Assembly (NCBI GenBank): GCA_017408405.1
Contig: JAFQUP010000062.1
Location: 1-52,190 of the forward strand
Reading direction: 5' to 3'
Length of the DNA: 52,190 nt
DNA from: Thermoguttaceae bacterium
GTDB taxonomy: Bacteria > Planctomycetota > Planctomycetia > Pirellulales > Thermoguttaceae
In this document: piece after piece, positions 1 to 7,789 of the stretch
Layout: each line of letters starts with the position of its first letter
Position numbering within the stretch: the stretch's first letter is position 1
The notes under the pieces: generated by a model
The model's database searches: none
What the model was told of the DNA's origin: nothing
What the model saw: only the letters and a program-made list of their open reading frames with translations
Translations under genes and position numbers: made by a program

Positions 1-270
1 GCCTCACGAGCCAAACGTTCCGTTTCCGATTTACGCGCAGCTTCCGCCTCACGAGCCAAACGTTCCGTTTCCGATTTACGCGCAGCTTCCGCCTCACGAG
101 CCAAACGTTCCGTTTCCGCCTTACGCGCAGCTTCCGCCTCACGAGCAAGACGTTCCGTTTCCGATTTACGCGCAGCTTCCGCCTCACGAGCCAAACGTTC
201 CGTTTCCGATTTGCGCGCAGCTTCCGCCTCACGAGCCAAACGTTCCGTTTCCGCCTTACGCTCCGCTTCG
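1..270 (-). repeat. 45-bp tandem repeat encoding a 15-residue unit
   Basis: Six units of exactly 45 bp start at 1, 46, 91, 136, 181 and 226. Most differ by only one to three bases; the innermost unit (226-270) diverges at its end. The repeat lies inside the minus-strand reading frame and keeps phase. It has no spacers, so it is not CRISPR. The near identity at DNA level suggests recent expansion by slippage or recombination. The array continues past the left edge, so total copy number is unknown. Confidence 0.95.
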
Positions 271-707
271 AGTTTTTTTCTGTCTGCTTTACAGTACGTT
301 TGCGAAGCGGAATTCAAACCAATGATTTTCGGATTTTGCGGTAAAAGCTGATCTCCAGCCGCCAATTCCGCATCCGTCTGTCTTGCTCTGGCACTAACTC
401 CCTTACTGTTGGAACGACCGGGAAATGAAATCTGAATCTCACCTTTTCCCGGAGACAATTTAACATTCTCCTGCGAATCCCAAGCGGTCAGCGGACCACA
501 TGGCACCACAAAATGTTTTGTCGCCATTTCCCCGCCTCGCGGCAGGGAAACCTGAATCCTGCCAACAGGCCGAAGTGTTTCTTTCTTTTGCGTCTCCTTT
601 TTCTCATCATGAACAGACGTACCTTCCTCCGAAATCGGTTTGGAAACCGATCGTTTCTGTTCTTCTCCCGGAACTGGAGATTTCTGTTCGGATGGATCAT
701 TCGTCAT
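1..707 (-). CDS. Repeat-containing coiled-coil protein, 3' end beyond the window
   Basis: The reading frame is open from an ATG at 705-707 to the left edge (235 codons), so the gene is partial at its 3' end. An AGGGG sits a few bases upstream of this ATG, and an in-frame stop lies upstream. There is no signal peptide. Residues 1-50 are charged and low in complexity. Residues about 50-140 contain two similar short motifs, GRIQVSLPRGGE and GEIQISFPGRSN, which may be a small duplicated beta element. From about residue 146 the protein becomes a tandem repeat of 15 residues, EAARKSETERLAREA, that continues off the edge and should form a long charged helix or coiled coil. I do not recognise the family. 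A cytosolic scaffold, TolA-like or filament-type protein is conceivable, but this is inference. Confidence 0.8.
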   Translation of the reverse strand, partial: MTNDPSEQKSPVPGEEQKRSVSKPISEEGTSVHDEKKETQKKETLRPVGRIQVSLPRGGEMATKHFVVPCGPLTAWDSQENVKLSPGKGEIQISFPGRSNSKGVSARARQTDAELAAGDQLLPQNPKIIGLNSASQTYCKADRKKLEAERKAETERLAREAEAARKSETERLAREAEAARKSETERLAREAEAARKAETERLAREAEAARKSETERLAREAEAARKSETERLARE

Positions 708-867
708 TTCATGCCCCTGGTTCAATATTCAGGTATGGAATTTCCCTAAACAAAGAGAACTCCACTGTCTGTATCGGTTATTTCAATTCAATCACTTAAG
801 TAAAATGTATCGATTAAACCAGTTTTACCAAATTTTTGTGAATAAGAAATGAATTAAAAGGGATCAG

Positions 868-1030
868 GAATCTTCCCAAACTGATTTCCAGTAAGAAACG
901 CGAAAGTGTTTTAGGATTTGGCAAGCCAGAATAAATCCCGCTGATTTGGCGACAGGCGGAGCTTTCGGGAACACTGGCCCAAGAAAAATTGATTCGTGTT
1001 TTCGTAAATTGAATTTTGGGAAGTTAGCCC
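868..1030. repeat. Long imperfect palindrome, copy 1 of an intergenic repeat family
   Basis: Perfect 9-bp inverted ends CTTCCCAAA (872-880) and TTTGGGAAG (1015-1023) enclose about 135 bases that are themselves imperfectly self-complementary near the ends. Its left end and its right end (about 991-1025) resemble those of the palindrome at 7471-7628, and both share an internal TTTGGCAAG. A degenerate left half recurs at 1258-1300. It lies in the 613-base gene-free stretch between the edge gene and lysS. It could be a non-autonomous mobile element, or a structured 3' RNA. No open reading frame is inside. Confidence 0.5.
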
Positions 1031-1118
1031 CATAAAAAAGCAAGAACTAACGCTAAAAAATATCCGAAAGAACGAAAGAAATATTCCGATAAGAATCGCG
1101 TTTTCCCCACGACCTTCC

Positions 1119-1160
1119 TAAAAAGAAATCTCCCGACGGGCCTGGTAAACCCGACGGGAA
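1119..1160 (-). terminator. Intrinsic terminator downstream of lysS
   Basis: On the minus strand a 9-10 bp stem with one A-A mismatch (1131-1159, arms TCCCG-A-CGGG) and a 9-base loop is followed by a T-rich tract (complement of 1120-1129). It lies about 160 bases past the lysS stop. Two further small hairpins lie between it and lysS (about 1204-1219 and 1221-1240). Confidence 0.55.
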
Positions 1161-1320
1161 TCTCAATACTCATCTCTGAGTTTAAGAAAACAAAAGCTCA
1201 TTTCCATGAACTTTCATGGCTCGGGACATCTCCATCCCGAATCCATTTTCATGGTCCCTTCCCAAACCGCTTCCAGTGAGAAAAACGAGTTTTTAGAAAG
1301 TTCCCATTAAAGGTCAAATT

Positions 1321-3030
1321 TCAATTTTCGGGACGAAGCAGCGGGAAGAGAATAATATCCCGAATACTCTGCGTATTGGTCAAGAGCATGACCAAACGAT
1401 CGATCCCCATCCCTAAACCGCCAGCCGGCGGCATGGCGTAACGCAGCGCGCGAATGAAATCGTGGTCCATTTTCGCCATGGAATCTTCATCTTTCTGACC
1501 TTCCAGCTGTTTCGTGAAAAGACGTTCCTGAAGGTCAGGATCATTCAACTCGGTGTACGCGTTGGCTAATTCCATTCCTTTGACGAAAAGCTCAAAACGT
1601 TCCGCGATTTCCGGATTGTCCGTTTTGCGTTTCGTCAACGGACAAATACTCGCCGGATAATCATAAACAAAAGTTGGATTTTCCAGTTTGTCTTCAACGG
1701 TTTCTTCAAAAACGTCATTCAGAAGCACATCCGGGTGCTTGCTTTCAACGTCTTCAATCCCGAGTTCAATAGCCTTTGCCTTAACCGCTGCCGGATCGTG
1801 AGAGTCAATGCCGGCAAATTCATCAACCAGATCATGGTATTTGCGGCGGGCAAACGGAGCCGTAAAATCAATCGTCCCGTCTTCCCACGGCAGAATTACC
1901 TTTTCCCCATCCTTCACGTCGCGGCCGGTTGCTTTAATGGCATTAATGATGATTTCTTCCGTCAAATCCATCATGGAATAGTAATCACCAAACGCCTGAT
2001 ACGTCTCCATCAGCGTAAATTCCGGATTGTGTTTCTGGTCAATGCCTTCATTTCGGTAAACACGCCCAATTTCGTAAACACGCTCCATTCCGCCAACCAA
2101 AAGACGCTTCAGGTGAAGCTCAAGCGCGATCCGCATATAGAGCGTCAAATCCAGCGCGTTATGATGCGTCGTGAACGGTCGGGCCGCCGCGCCGCCTGCC
2201 ACCGCGTGAAGCGTAGGACCCTCAATTTCGTAAAATCCCTGATCATCCAGCGTCTTGCGAACAGATTTGATGATCTTCGTACGATTCACAAAACGTTCAA
2301 GCGCTCCGTCAGTGTGAATCAAATCCACGTAACGCATTCTTTGACGCATTTCCACGTCATTTAAACCGCTGTGCTTGTCCGGGGGAGTATTGATTGACTT
2401 CGCCATGAAATCAAGATTCGCGGCAAAAATCGTTAATTCGCCGGTTTTCGTATGCGCCAACTCACCTTCAACCATAACCAGATCGCCCAGGTCGAAACAC
2501 TGCGCCAACTCAAAATTTCGGTCCCCTACCTGATTTTTACCGATCATGACCTGGATTTTTCCAGTTCTGTCCTTGATATTCAGCCAAATGACTTTTCCGG
2601 ACGGGCGCTGAAGCATGATCCTGCCCTGAGCGCAAACTTTCGGCCCATGCTCACCAGCTTCGCGCTTTTCCGCGCACGGCACTTCCGATTCCATCGCGCG
2701 AATATCCGCGATTGGACTCCATCCATCAATACGGTGTCCCCACGGATCCAGTCCAAGGCTCACGATCTTCGCCATTTTTTCACGACGAGAGGCTTCCAGC
2801 TGCAACGCTCCTGCCTGCGCTTTGGCAGTCGCCTCCTCAGAATCCTTCGCGGATTTCCACGCGGCAAACTCCAAATACTTTTCACTATCAAGCGGATCAT
2901 TTGAAGCAATCACGTCCTCGCCGAACGCTTCCTTCATCCAGGCCTCAAAAACCGGTAATTTAACCGCAGCTACGTCCGGCTGGGTTTTCCGCCAATTATT
3001 AAAATTCGTGAAATGCTTCTTGATGGACAT
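1321..3030 (-). CDS. lysS: Lysyl-tRNA synthetase, class II
   Basis: Charges tRNA-Lys with lysine in the cytoplasm. The product of 569 residues is slightly longer than typical bacterial LysRS (about 500) because of an extra N-terminal segment of roughly 70-90 residues. An OB-fold anticodon-binding domain covers about residues 130-210. The class II catalytic domain follows, with motif 2 around residues 317-345 (YEIGRVYRNEGID, then NPEFTLMETY) and motif 3 near the C-terminus (GLGMGIDRLVMLLT). The start chosen is the ATG at 3028-3030, which has CAGGAGA seven bases upstream. An in-frame ATG 15 codons earlier lacks such a site. It is a single gene; the next gene diverges from it. Family assignment is secure. 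Confidence 0.97.
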   Translation of the reverse strand: MSIKKHFTNFNNWRKTQPDVAAVKLPVFEAWMKEAFGEDVIASNDPLDSEKYLEFAAWKSAKDSEEATAKAQAGALQLEASRREKMAKIVSLGLDPWGHRIDGWSPIADIRAMESEVPCAEKREAGEHGPKVCAQGRIMLQRPSGKVIWLNIKDRTGKIQVMIGKNQVGDRNFELAQCFDLGDLVMVEGELAHTKTGELTIFAANLDFMAKSINTPPDKHSGLNDVEMRQRMRYVDLIHTDGALERFVNRTKIIKSVRKTLDDQGFYEIEGPTLHAVAGGAAARPFTTHHNALDLTLYMRIALELHLKRLLVGGMERVYEIGRVYRNEGIDQKHNPEFTLMETYQAFGDYYSMMDLTEEIIINAIKATGRDVKDGEKVILPWEDGTIDFTAPFARRKYHDLVDEFAGIDSHDPAAVKAKAIELGIEDVESKHPDVLLNDVFEETVEDKLENPTFVYDYPASICPLTKRKTDNPEIAERFELFVKGMELANAYTELNDPDLQERLFTKQLEGQKDEDSMAKMDHDFIRALRYAMPPAGGLGMGIDRLVMLLTNTQSIRDIILFPLLRPEN

Positions 3031-3255
3031 GAGTTTCTCCTGATTAAGAACAAAAAGTAAATCTGATTCTTTCACGTATCTTTCATTTTACCACAAATTT
3101 TAAAATTTACTACGGGTACCCCTAAAAACCGAAACAAATTTCACGAAAACTTCAATCACTACCTCGCTCGCGAAATCTTTTTTTCTTCTTTCCCTGTTTA
3201 TTTTCTCAAAAATGATATTTATGCCATTAGAATCCTTAAATTTTATCCCCCCCAC

Positions 3256-3284
3256 TTGACAAACAGGCGCGAATCGTCCATAAT
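3256..3284 (+). promoter_or_regulatory. Sigma-70 promoter for the DUF1080 gene
   Basis: TTGACA at 3256-3261, 17-base spacer, CATAAT at 3279-3284. Predicted start near 3291, giving a leader of about 50 bases before the ATG at 3340. Confidence 0.7.
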
Positions 3285-3339
3285 GTGTCTATTGAGATTA
3301 ACCTTCCGCCACCCTTTAACAAAATGGAGAGATAAAACC

Positions 3340-3987
3340 ATGAAAAAAATTTTGTTCTCGATGTTCAGCTGCCTTCTTCTGTCCGCTTCCTGCTGCCTGG
3401 CCGCGGACTGCTGCCAGCCGCTTTTCGGTGATAAACTTGAAAAAGCGGATTTCAATGCCGACATCTGGTCCATCAATGAAAACGGTGAACTCTGCGCCAG
3501 CCGCGATGCCGCGATCTGGACAAAAGAAAAGATTGGGGACTGCACGGTTTCTTTCGAGTACAAACTGTCTGAACGCGCTAATGCCGGTTTTCTGATCAAA
3601 TGTTCGGATAAAGGAAACTGGATCCCGAATACGATTGAAATTCAGCTTCTGGACGATGCCGGCAGCCAGCCGAACTATCACGGAAACGCCGCTTTCTACG
3701 GTTACCAGGCTCCGACCAAAGTCGCCACAAAGCCTGCTGGTGAATGGAACAAAATGGTCGTCGAATGCAAAGGTTCAATCATTAAAATCTGGCTTAACGG
3801 CGAAAAAGTCAATGAAATGGACATGAGCCAGTGGAAAGACAATAAAATTAGCCCGAACGGAACTGAGATCGAAAAGAAATTCCAGGGAAAAGCATTGGCT
3901 GACGCGGACACGGTTGGTTTCATTGGCTTCCAGGGACTTCATGGAAAATCCACGATTTACTATCGCAACATTCGCATCTGCAAATAA
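3340..3987 (+). CDS. Secreted DUF1080 (3-keto-disaccharide hydrolase-like) protein
   Basis: A protein of 215 residues with a signal peptide (MKKILFSMFS, Cys-rich hydrophobic core, cleavage likely after about residue 21). The mature part is a single concanavalin-like jelly-roll of the DUF1080 type: FSYEYKLS-like strand VSFEYKLSERANAGFLIKC in the first half, then IEIQLLDDAG and GEWNKMVVECKGSIIKIWLNG in the second half, ending with IYYRNIRICK. This family is greatly expanded in Planctomycetota, and characterised members act on 3-keto-glycosides; the substrate here is unknown. The start was set at the ATG preceded by GGAGAG, which gives an intact signal peptide. It has its own promoter and terminator, so it is monocistronic. 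Confidence 0.88.
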   Translation: MKKILFSMFSCLLLSASCCLAADCCQPLFGDKLEKADFNADIWSINENGELCASRDAAIWTKEKIGDCTVSFEYKLSERANAGFLIKCSDKGNWIPNTIEIQLLDDAGSQPNYHGNAAFYGYQAPTKVATKPAGEWNKMVVECKGSIIKIWLNGEKVNEMDMSQWKDNKISPNGTEIEKKFQGKALADADTVGFIGFQGLHGKSTIYYRNIRICK

Positions 3988-4011
3988 TTCCTAAAGTTTA
4001 TCTTTAATTAT

Positions 4012-4049
4012 GTCCGAAATTTCATTCATCTGAATTTTCGGACTTTTTT
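4012..4049 (+). terminator. Intrinsic terminator after the DUF1080 gene
   Basis: GTCCGAAATT and AATTTTCGGAC form a 10-bp stem with one bulge, followed directly by six T residues. Confidence 0.8.
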
Positions 4050-4086
4050 CTGGACATTTCTTAAATTCCATTCAAAGGAGAAATTT

Positions 4087-5625
4087 ATGGCCATTACTGA
4101 AACCACTACGGAATCCTGGTTTTCCCGACTTGGAAATTCCATTAAAGGAATTCTGGCAGGGTTCTTGCTCGTTTTCCTTTCCGTATTGCTGCTCTTCTGG
4201 AATGAGGGAAGAACCGTTAAACGTTACCGTACCCTGAACGAAGGGGCAAGCAGTTACGTTCCGGCAGATGCGAATACTCCTGACACCGCGAATGATGGAA
4301 AACTTATCTACGTCACGGGTGAAATGAAAACGGATGAGATTCTCACGGACTCTCAATTTCCGAATGTTTCAGTAAACGGCATTAAACTGCGCCGCAATGT
4401 TGAAATGTTCCAGTGGGAAGAACACGCGGAATCCAAAACGGAAAAAAAGCTCGGCGGAAGAACGGAAACCGTAACGACCTATTCCTATTCAAAAAAATGG
4501 TCTCCCTTCCAAATTGATTCTTCGAGTTTCAAAGAACCGGGACACGACAATCCGCCTATGCCGATTGAAGGAAGTGAACAGACCGCTCAAATGGTCACGG
4601 TTGGCCAAATGCAGGCTGCTTCGTCTATTGTCAGCATGAAAGACGATTTCAAAAAATTGGAAGTAAAAGAAGAAACCGCTGCTGAAACTTCCACTCCCAA
4701 CCAGACTGAAACTCCTCTTCAGGAACCGGCTCAACTCTCCGCTCCGGCTGAAACTCCCGCTCCGGCTGAAACCACCGCTCCGGCTGAAACCACTGCTCCT
4801 GCGGAAACTCCCGCTCCGGCTGAAACTCCCGCTCCGGCGGAAACCACCGCTCCGGCTGAAACTCCCGCTCCAGCGGAAACCACGCCGTCTGTTGAATTGC
4901 CCACTCCAGTTACTTCAACTTCTACCGCGAGTACTCAGGGAATTGGCCTGGCGCAGGCAGCAGGGGCAGCTCCGGCGCAAACTCCTGTCTCTTCGCAGGT
5001 CACGGTCCCGCAGACTTCAGATTCCCCCGCTTCAAAAGGCGTTGGAATGGTTACGGCTCTTCAAAATTCTTCCGCCGTGTCACAAACGGCCGGAATTGAC
5101 CCAACCAAGCCCCGAATTGAAAATGGTGCCTACTATTTGGGGCTGAATTCGGCTCAGCCGCAGATCGGTGACGTCCGCATTACCTTTGAATACGTACCGA
5201 ATGGTCCAGTCAGTGTCATCGCCTGCCAGCAAAACGGGCAGCTGATTACTTACCAAACTAAAAATGGACCGCTCGAACTTCTTTCACTTGGCACCGTTTC
5301 GGCAGATCAAATGTTCAGCCAGGCTCAGGCTGCCAACAAAATGTTCGGCTGGATTCTTCGCGCTTTCGGATTCATCCTGATGATGTTCGGCCTTAACATG
5401 ATTTTCAAACCGCTCTCCGTGCTGGCTGACGTGATTCCATTTATCGGAACTTTGGTCGGCGGCGCGACAGGAATCGTGGCATTCCTTCTTGCGGGTGCCG
5501 GATCACTTACGACAATTTCCATCGCCTGGCTTTACTATCGTCCGCTGATTGCCATTCCGTTACTGATCGCGGCCGCGGCTCTCTTCCTCTTCGCTTTCAA
5601 ATTCGGTAAGAAAAAGAACGCGTAA
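4087..5625 (+). CDS. TMEM43 (LUMA) family membrane protein with an APAET repeat insert
   Basis: A product of 512 residues. One membrane segment lies near the N-terminus (about residues 18-38, GILAGFLLVFLSVLLLFW), followed by a large non-cytoplasmic region, and three to four hydrophobic segments fill the C-terminal 100 residues. The order and the motifs (NEGRTVKRYRTLNEG, then VRRNVEMFQWEE-like KLRRNVEMFQWEEH, and GDVRITFEYV before the last segments) match the TMEM43 family, whose bacterial role is unknown. Between about residues 200 and 345 an Ala/Pro/Glu/Thr-rich insert interrupts the family fold, including eight perfect hexapeptides. An AAGGAG lies seven bases upstream of the ATG. It stands alone between two terminators. 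Confidence 0.85.
   Translation: MAITETTTESWFSRLGNSIKGILAGFLLVFLSVLLLFWNEGRTVKRYRTLNEGASSYVPADANTPDTANDGKLIYVTGEMKTDEILTDSQFPNVSVNGIKLRRNVEMFQWEEHAESKTEKKLGGRTETVTTYSYSKKWSPFQIDSSSFKEPGHDNPPMPIEGSEQTAQMVTVGQMQAASSIVSMKDDFKKLEVKEETAAETSTPNQTETPLQEPAQLSAPAETPAPAETTAPAETTAPAETPAPAETPAPAETTAPAETPAPAETTPSVELPTPVTSTSTASTQGIGLAQAAGAAPAQTPVSSQVTVPQTSDSPASKGVGMVTALQNSSAVSQTAGIDPTKPRIENGAYYLGLNSAQPQIGDVRITFEYVPNGPVSVIACQQNGQLITYQTKNGPLELLSLGTVSADQMFSQAQAANKMFGWILRAFGFILMMFGLNMIFKPLSVLADVIPFIGTLVGGATGIVAFLLAGAGSLTTISIAWLYYRPLIAIPLLIAAAALFLFAFKFGKKKNA
4741..4884 (+). repeat. 18-bp tandem repeat, eight units, encoding APAET(P/T)
   Basis: Eight in-phase units of 18 bp encode residues 219-266 of the TMEM43-like protein. 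The units differ mainly at wobble positions. The segment should be an extended Pro-rich linker outside the cytoplasm, similar to cell-wall-spanning or glycosylated linkers. Confidence 0.92.
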
Positions 5626-5640
5626 GAAAATTTGAAAGTT

Positions 5641-5690
5641 TTTAAAATAAAAAGCGGGAATCCATTATTTCCCGCTCTTTCTCTTTCTCA
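5641..5690. terminator. Bidirectional terminator between convergent genes
   Basis: The stem AGCGGGAA / TTTCCCGCT (5653-5676) is flanked by an A-rich tract on its left (a T-tract for the minus strand) and a CT-rich T-tract on its right. It can serve both the TMEM43-like gene and the acyl-CoA synthetase gene. Confidence 0.75.
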
Positions 5691-5763
5691 AACTCAAATT
5701 TCAGCAGTTAATCCGACCCCGAAAAGAATAATCTCTCATTTTCGAAGTTGATTTGTCTTAAAT

Positions 5764-7392
5764 TCAATTCTCAATCTGAGCTTTTACCAAACTCTTTCCA
5801 CAATAAATTTCCCGAAGTTTCGGTTTCTCAATCTTTCCGGTTGGATTTCGTGGAATTTCCGCGAAAATGATTTTCTTCGGTCTTTTATATCGCGGAAGAG
5901 CGGAGCAAAAATCATTAATCTGAGTTTCACTCACATTCCGTCCCGGCTTTAACTCAATGATCGCGCACGTAATCTCACCGAGCCGCAGATCAGGAAGACC
6001 AATGACTGCCGCGTCTTTAATATCCGAGTGTTGTCGAAGAAAATCCTCAATCTGAACCGGATAAATATTTTCACCGCCGGTAATGATAACGTCTTTTTTT
6101 CGATCCACGAGATAAATGAATCCGTCTTCATCCATCTGCGCCATGTCCCCCGTGAAAAGCCAGCCATCAGCAAGCGTTTCCGCGGTTGCCTTCGGATCGT
6201 TGAAATAGCACGTCATGACGCCGTCACCCTTAACAGCCAATTCACCAACCTCACCCTGAGAAACCGTCTGCCGATTTTCATCCACAATCCGCACTTCCCA
6301 GCCATGTCCAGGAACACCAATCGCACCGACTTTATGCGTGTTTTCAATTCCAAGATGAACGCAGCCAGGGCCAATGGATTCACTCAAACCATAATTCGTA
6401 TCGTAATCATGCTTCGGAAAATACTCTTTCCATCGTCGGATCAGACTCGGCGGAACAGGCTGCGCGCCAATATGCATCAAACGCCACTGTTCCAGCTGGT
6501 AGTTCTCCAGCTTCACTTCACCTGATTCAATCGCGTCCAGAATATCCTGCGCCCACGGAACCAAAAGCCAGACAATCGTGCACTTTTCCTCCGAAACGGT
6601 TCTCAGAATCCACTCCGGCTTCACTCCGCGAAGCAAAACGGCGGGACTACCTGCCAGAAAACTTCCGAACCAGTGCATTTTCGCCCCCGTATGATAAAGC
6701 GGAGGAATACAGAGGAAATTATCCTCACGCGTCTGACCGTGATGTTTCTGCTCCGTCACGCAGGATGCCGTCAAACTGCGGTGCGGATGAAGAATCGCTT
6801 TCGGAAAGCCCGTCGTTCCGGATGAAAAATAAATTGCGGCTTCGTCATCTTCCGTCAAAAAAATATCAGGAGTATCGGAAGAGCAGTACGTAATCAACTT
6901 ATCAAAACTTTCCGCAAACGTTGGGCAATTTTCCCCAACGTAAAAAAGAGTTTTTACTCGCGGGATTTGATCACAAATTGCCTCAATACGACCAATAAAT
7001 TCTGGACCAAAAACCAGTGCCGACGATTCAGAAAGTCCAAGACAATACTTAATCTCATCCGACGCGTAACGAAAATTCATCGGTACCGCCAATGCGCCTG
7101 TCCGAAGAATCCCGAAGTAGATCGGAAGCCATTCCAGACAGTTCATCAAAAGAATCGCGACCTTATCTCCTTTTTTGATCCCGCGGCTGAGAAGAAGATT
7201 CGCAAAACGATTCGCTTTTTCGTTAAACTCTTTCCACGTCATCACGCGGCGGCCGCCTTTGGCGGTATCTTCAATCAGCTCATACTCTTTCCACGTAACC
7301 CGGCGCCGTTCTTCCTCCGGATTACGTTCAATCAGGCAGACCTCATCTCCATAAAGTTCCGCGTTTCGAGCAAGAATTTCTGTAATTGGCAT
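5764..7392 (-). CDS. AMP-dependent acyl-CoA synthetase / ligase
   Basis: A class I adenylate-forming enzyme of 542 residues that activates a carboxylic acid as acyl-AMP and then, in most relatives, loads it on CoA. Visible motifs in order: the P-loop YFSSGTTGFPKAI, the adenine-binding NYGLSES, the DGWLFTGD motif, the hinge DRKKDVIITGGENIYP and the A10 lysine NPTGKIEK close to the C-terminus. The substrate cannot be read from the sequence; medium- or long-chain fatty acids are the usual ones. An oddity is a short internal duplication at about residues 31-57, where RRRVTWKEYE is followed by RRVMTWKEFN. An AAAAGGA lies eight bases upstream of the ATG. Confidence 0.9.
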   Translation of the reverse strand: MPITEILARNAELYGDEVCLIERNPEEERRRVTWKEYELIEDTAKGGRRVMTWKEFNEKANRFANLLLSRGIKKGDKVAILLMNCLEWLPIYFGILRTGALAVPMNFRYASDEIKYCLGLSESSALVFGPEFIGRIEAICDQIPRVKTLFYVGENCPTFAESFDKLITYCSSDTPDIFLTEDDEAAIYFSSGTTGFPKAILHPHRSLTASCVTEQKHHGQTREDNFLCIPPLYHTGAKMHWFGSFLAGSPAVLLRGVKPEWILRTVSEEKCTIVWLLVPWAQDILDAIESGEVKLENYQLEQWRLMHIGAQPVPPSLIRRWKEYFPKHDYDTNYGLSESIGPGCVHLGIENTHKVGAIGVPGHGWEVRIVDENRQTVSQGEVGELAVKGDGVMTCYFNDPKATAETLADGWLFTGDMAQMDEDGFIYLVDRKKDVIITGGENIYPVQIEDFLRQHSDIKDAAVIGLPDLRLGEITCAIIELKPGRNVSETQINDFCSALPRYKRPKKIIFAEIPRNPTGKIEKPKLREIYCGKSLVKAQIEN

Positions 7393-7470
7393 TTTCGGGG
7401 TCCTTTTAAAACCGAATTCTTTAATATCAGGAAGAAATTAAAAATCTCTTCCTGCTCAAAAATCCATTAT

Positions 7471-7628
7471 TAAGGGATCTTCCAAAAATCACTTTTCGAT
7501 GAAAAAAGACCCTGTTTTTGGCAAGACTCCAAGAGGTCCGGATTTTCAAAAATATGTCGGACTCTTGGAAAACAGGCAAAAGTCAAAGTATCCGTTTTAC
7601 GAAAATTAAGTTTTTGGAAGTTCCCTGA
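7471..7628. repeat. Long imperfect palindrome, copy 2 of an intergenic repeat family
   Basis: Outer arms CTTCCAAAAA (7479-7488) and TTTTTGGAAG (7611-7620) are perfect; inner arms TCCAAGAGGTCCG (7528-7540) and CGGACTCTTGGA (7558-7569) match with one bulge; CCTGTTTT and AAAACAGG pair in between. The whole can fold into one hairpin of about 150 bases. The ends resemble those of the palindrome at 868-1030. It occupies most of the gene-free stretch 7393-7789 between hydG and the synthetase gene. Confidence 0.6.
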
Positions 7629-7789
7629 AATTATCAAAAAATCGTCCAGGCCGCAAAGCAGATCAACAGAACCTTTCTGCCGAATTCTGGACAATGCGGA
7701 AAAGACCGGCTAAAAAAGTTCCAGTCTTGTCCTGGAAAACTACGGAAAATTTTAATTTCATCTTCCGCTTCTCTTCAAAATCACGAATC

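Noticed and set aside
1..270. CRISPR-like regular repeat
   Set aside because: The 45-bp units adjoin directly without spacers and keep the reading frame of a minus-strand protein.
500..799. Plus-strand reading frames over the left-edge gene
   Set aside because: They are shadows of the minus-strand gene at 1-707, which has a Shine-Dalgarno and an in-phase repeat.
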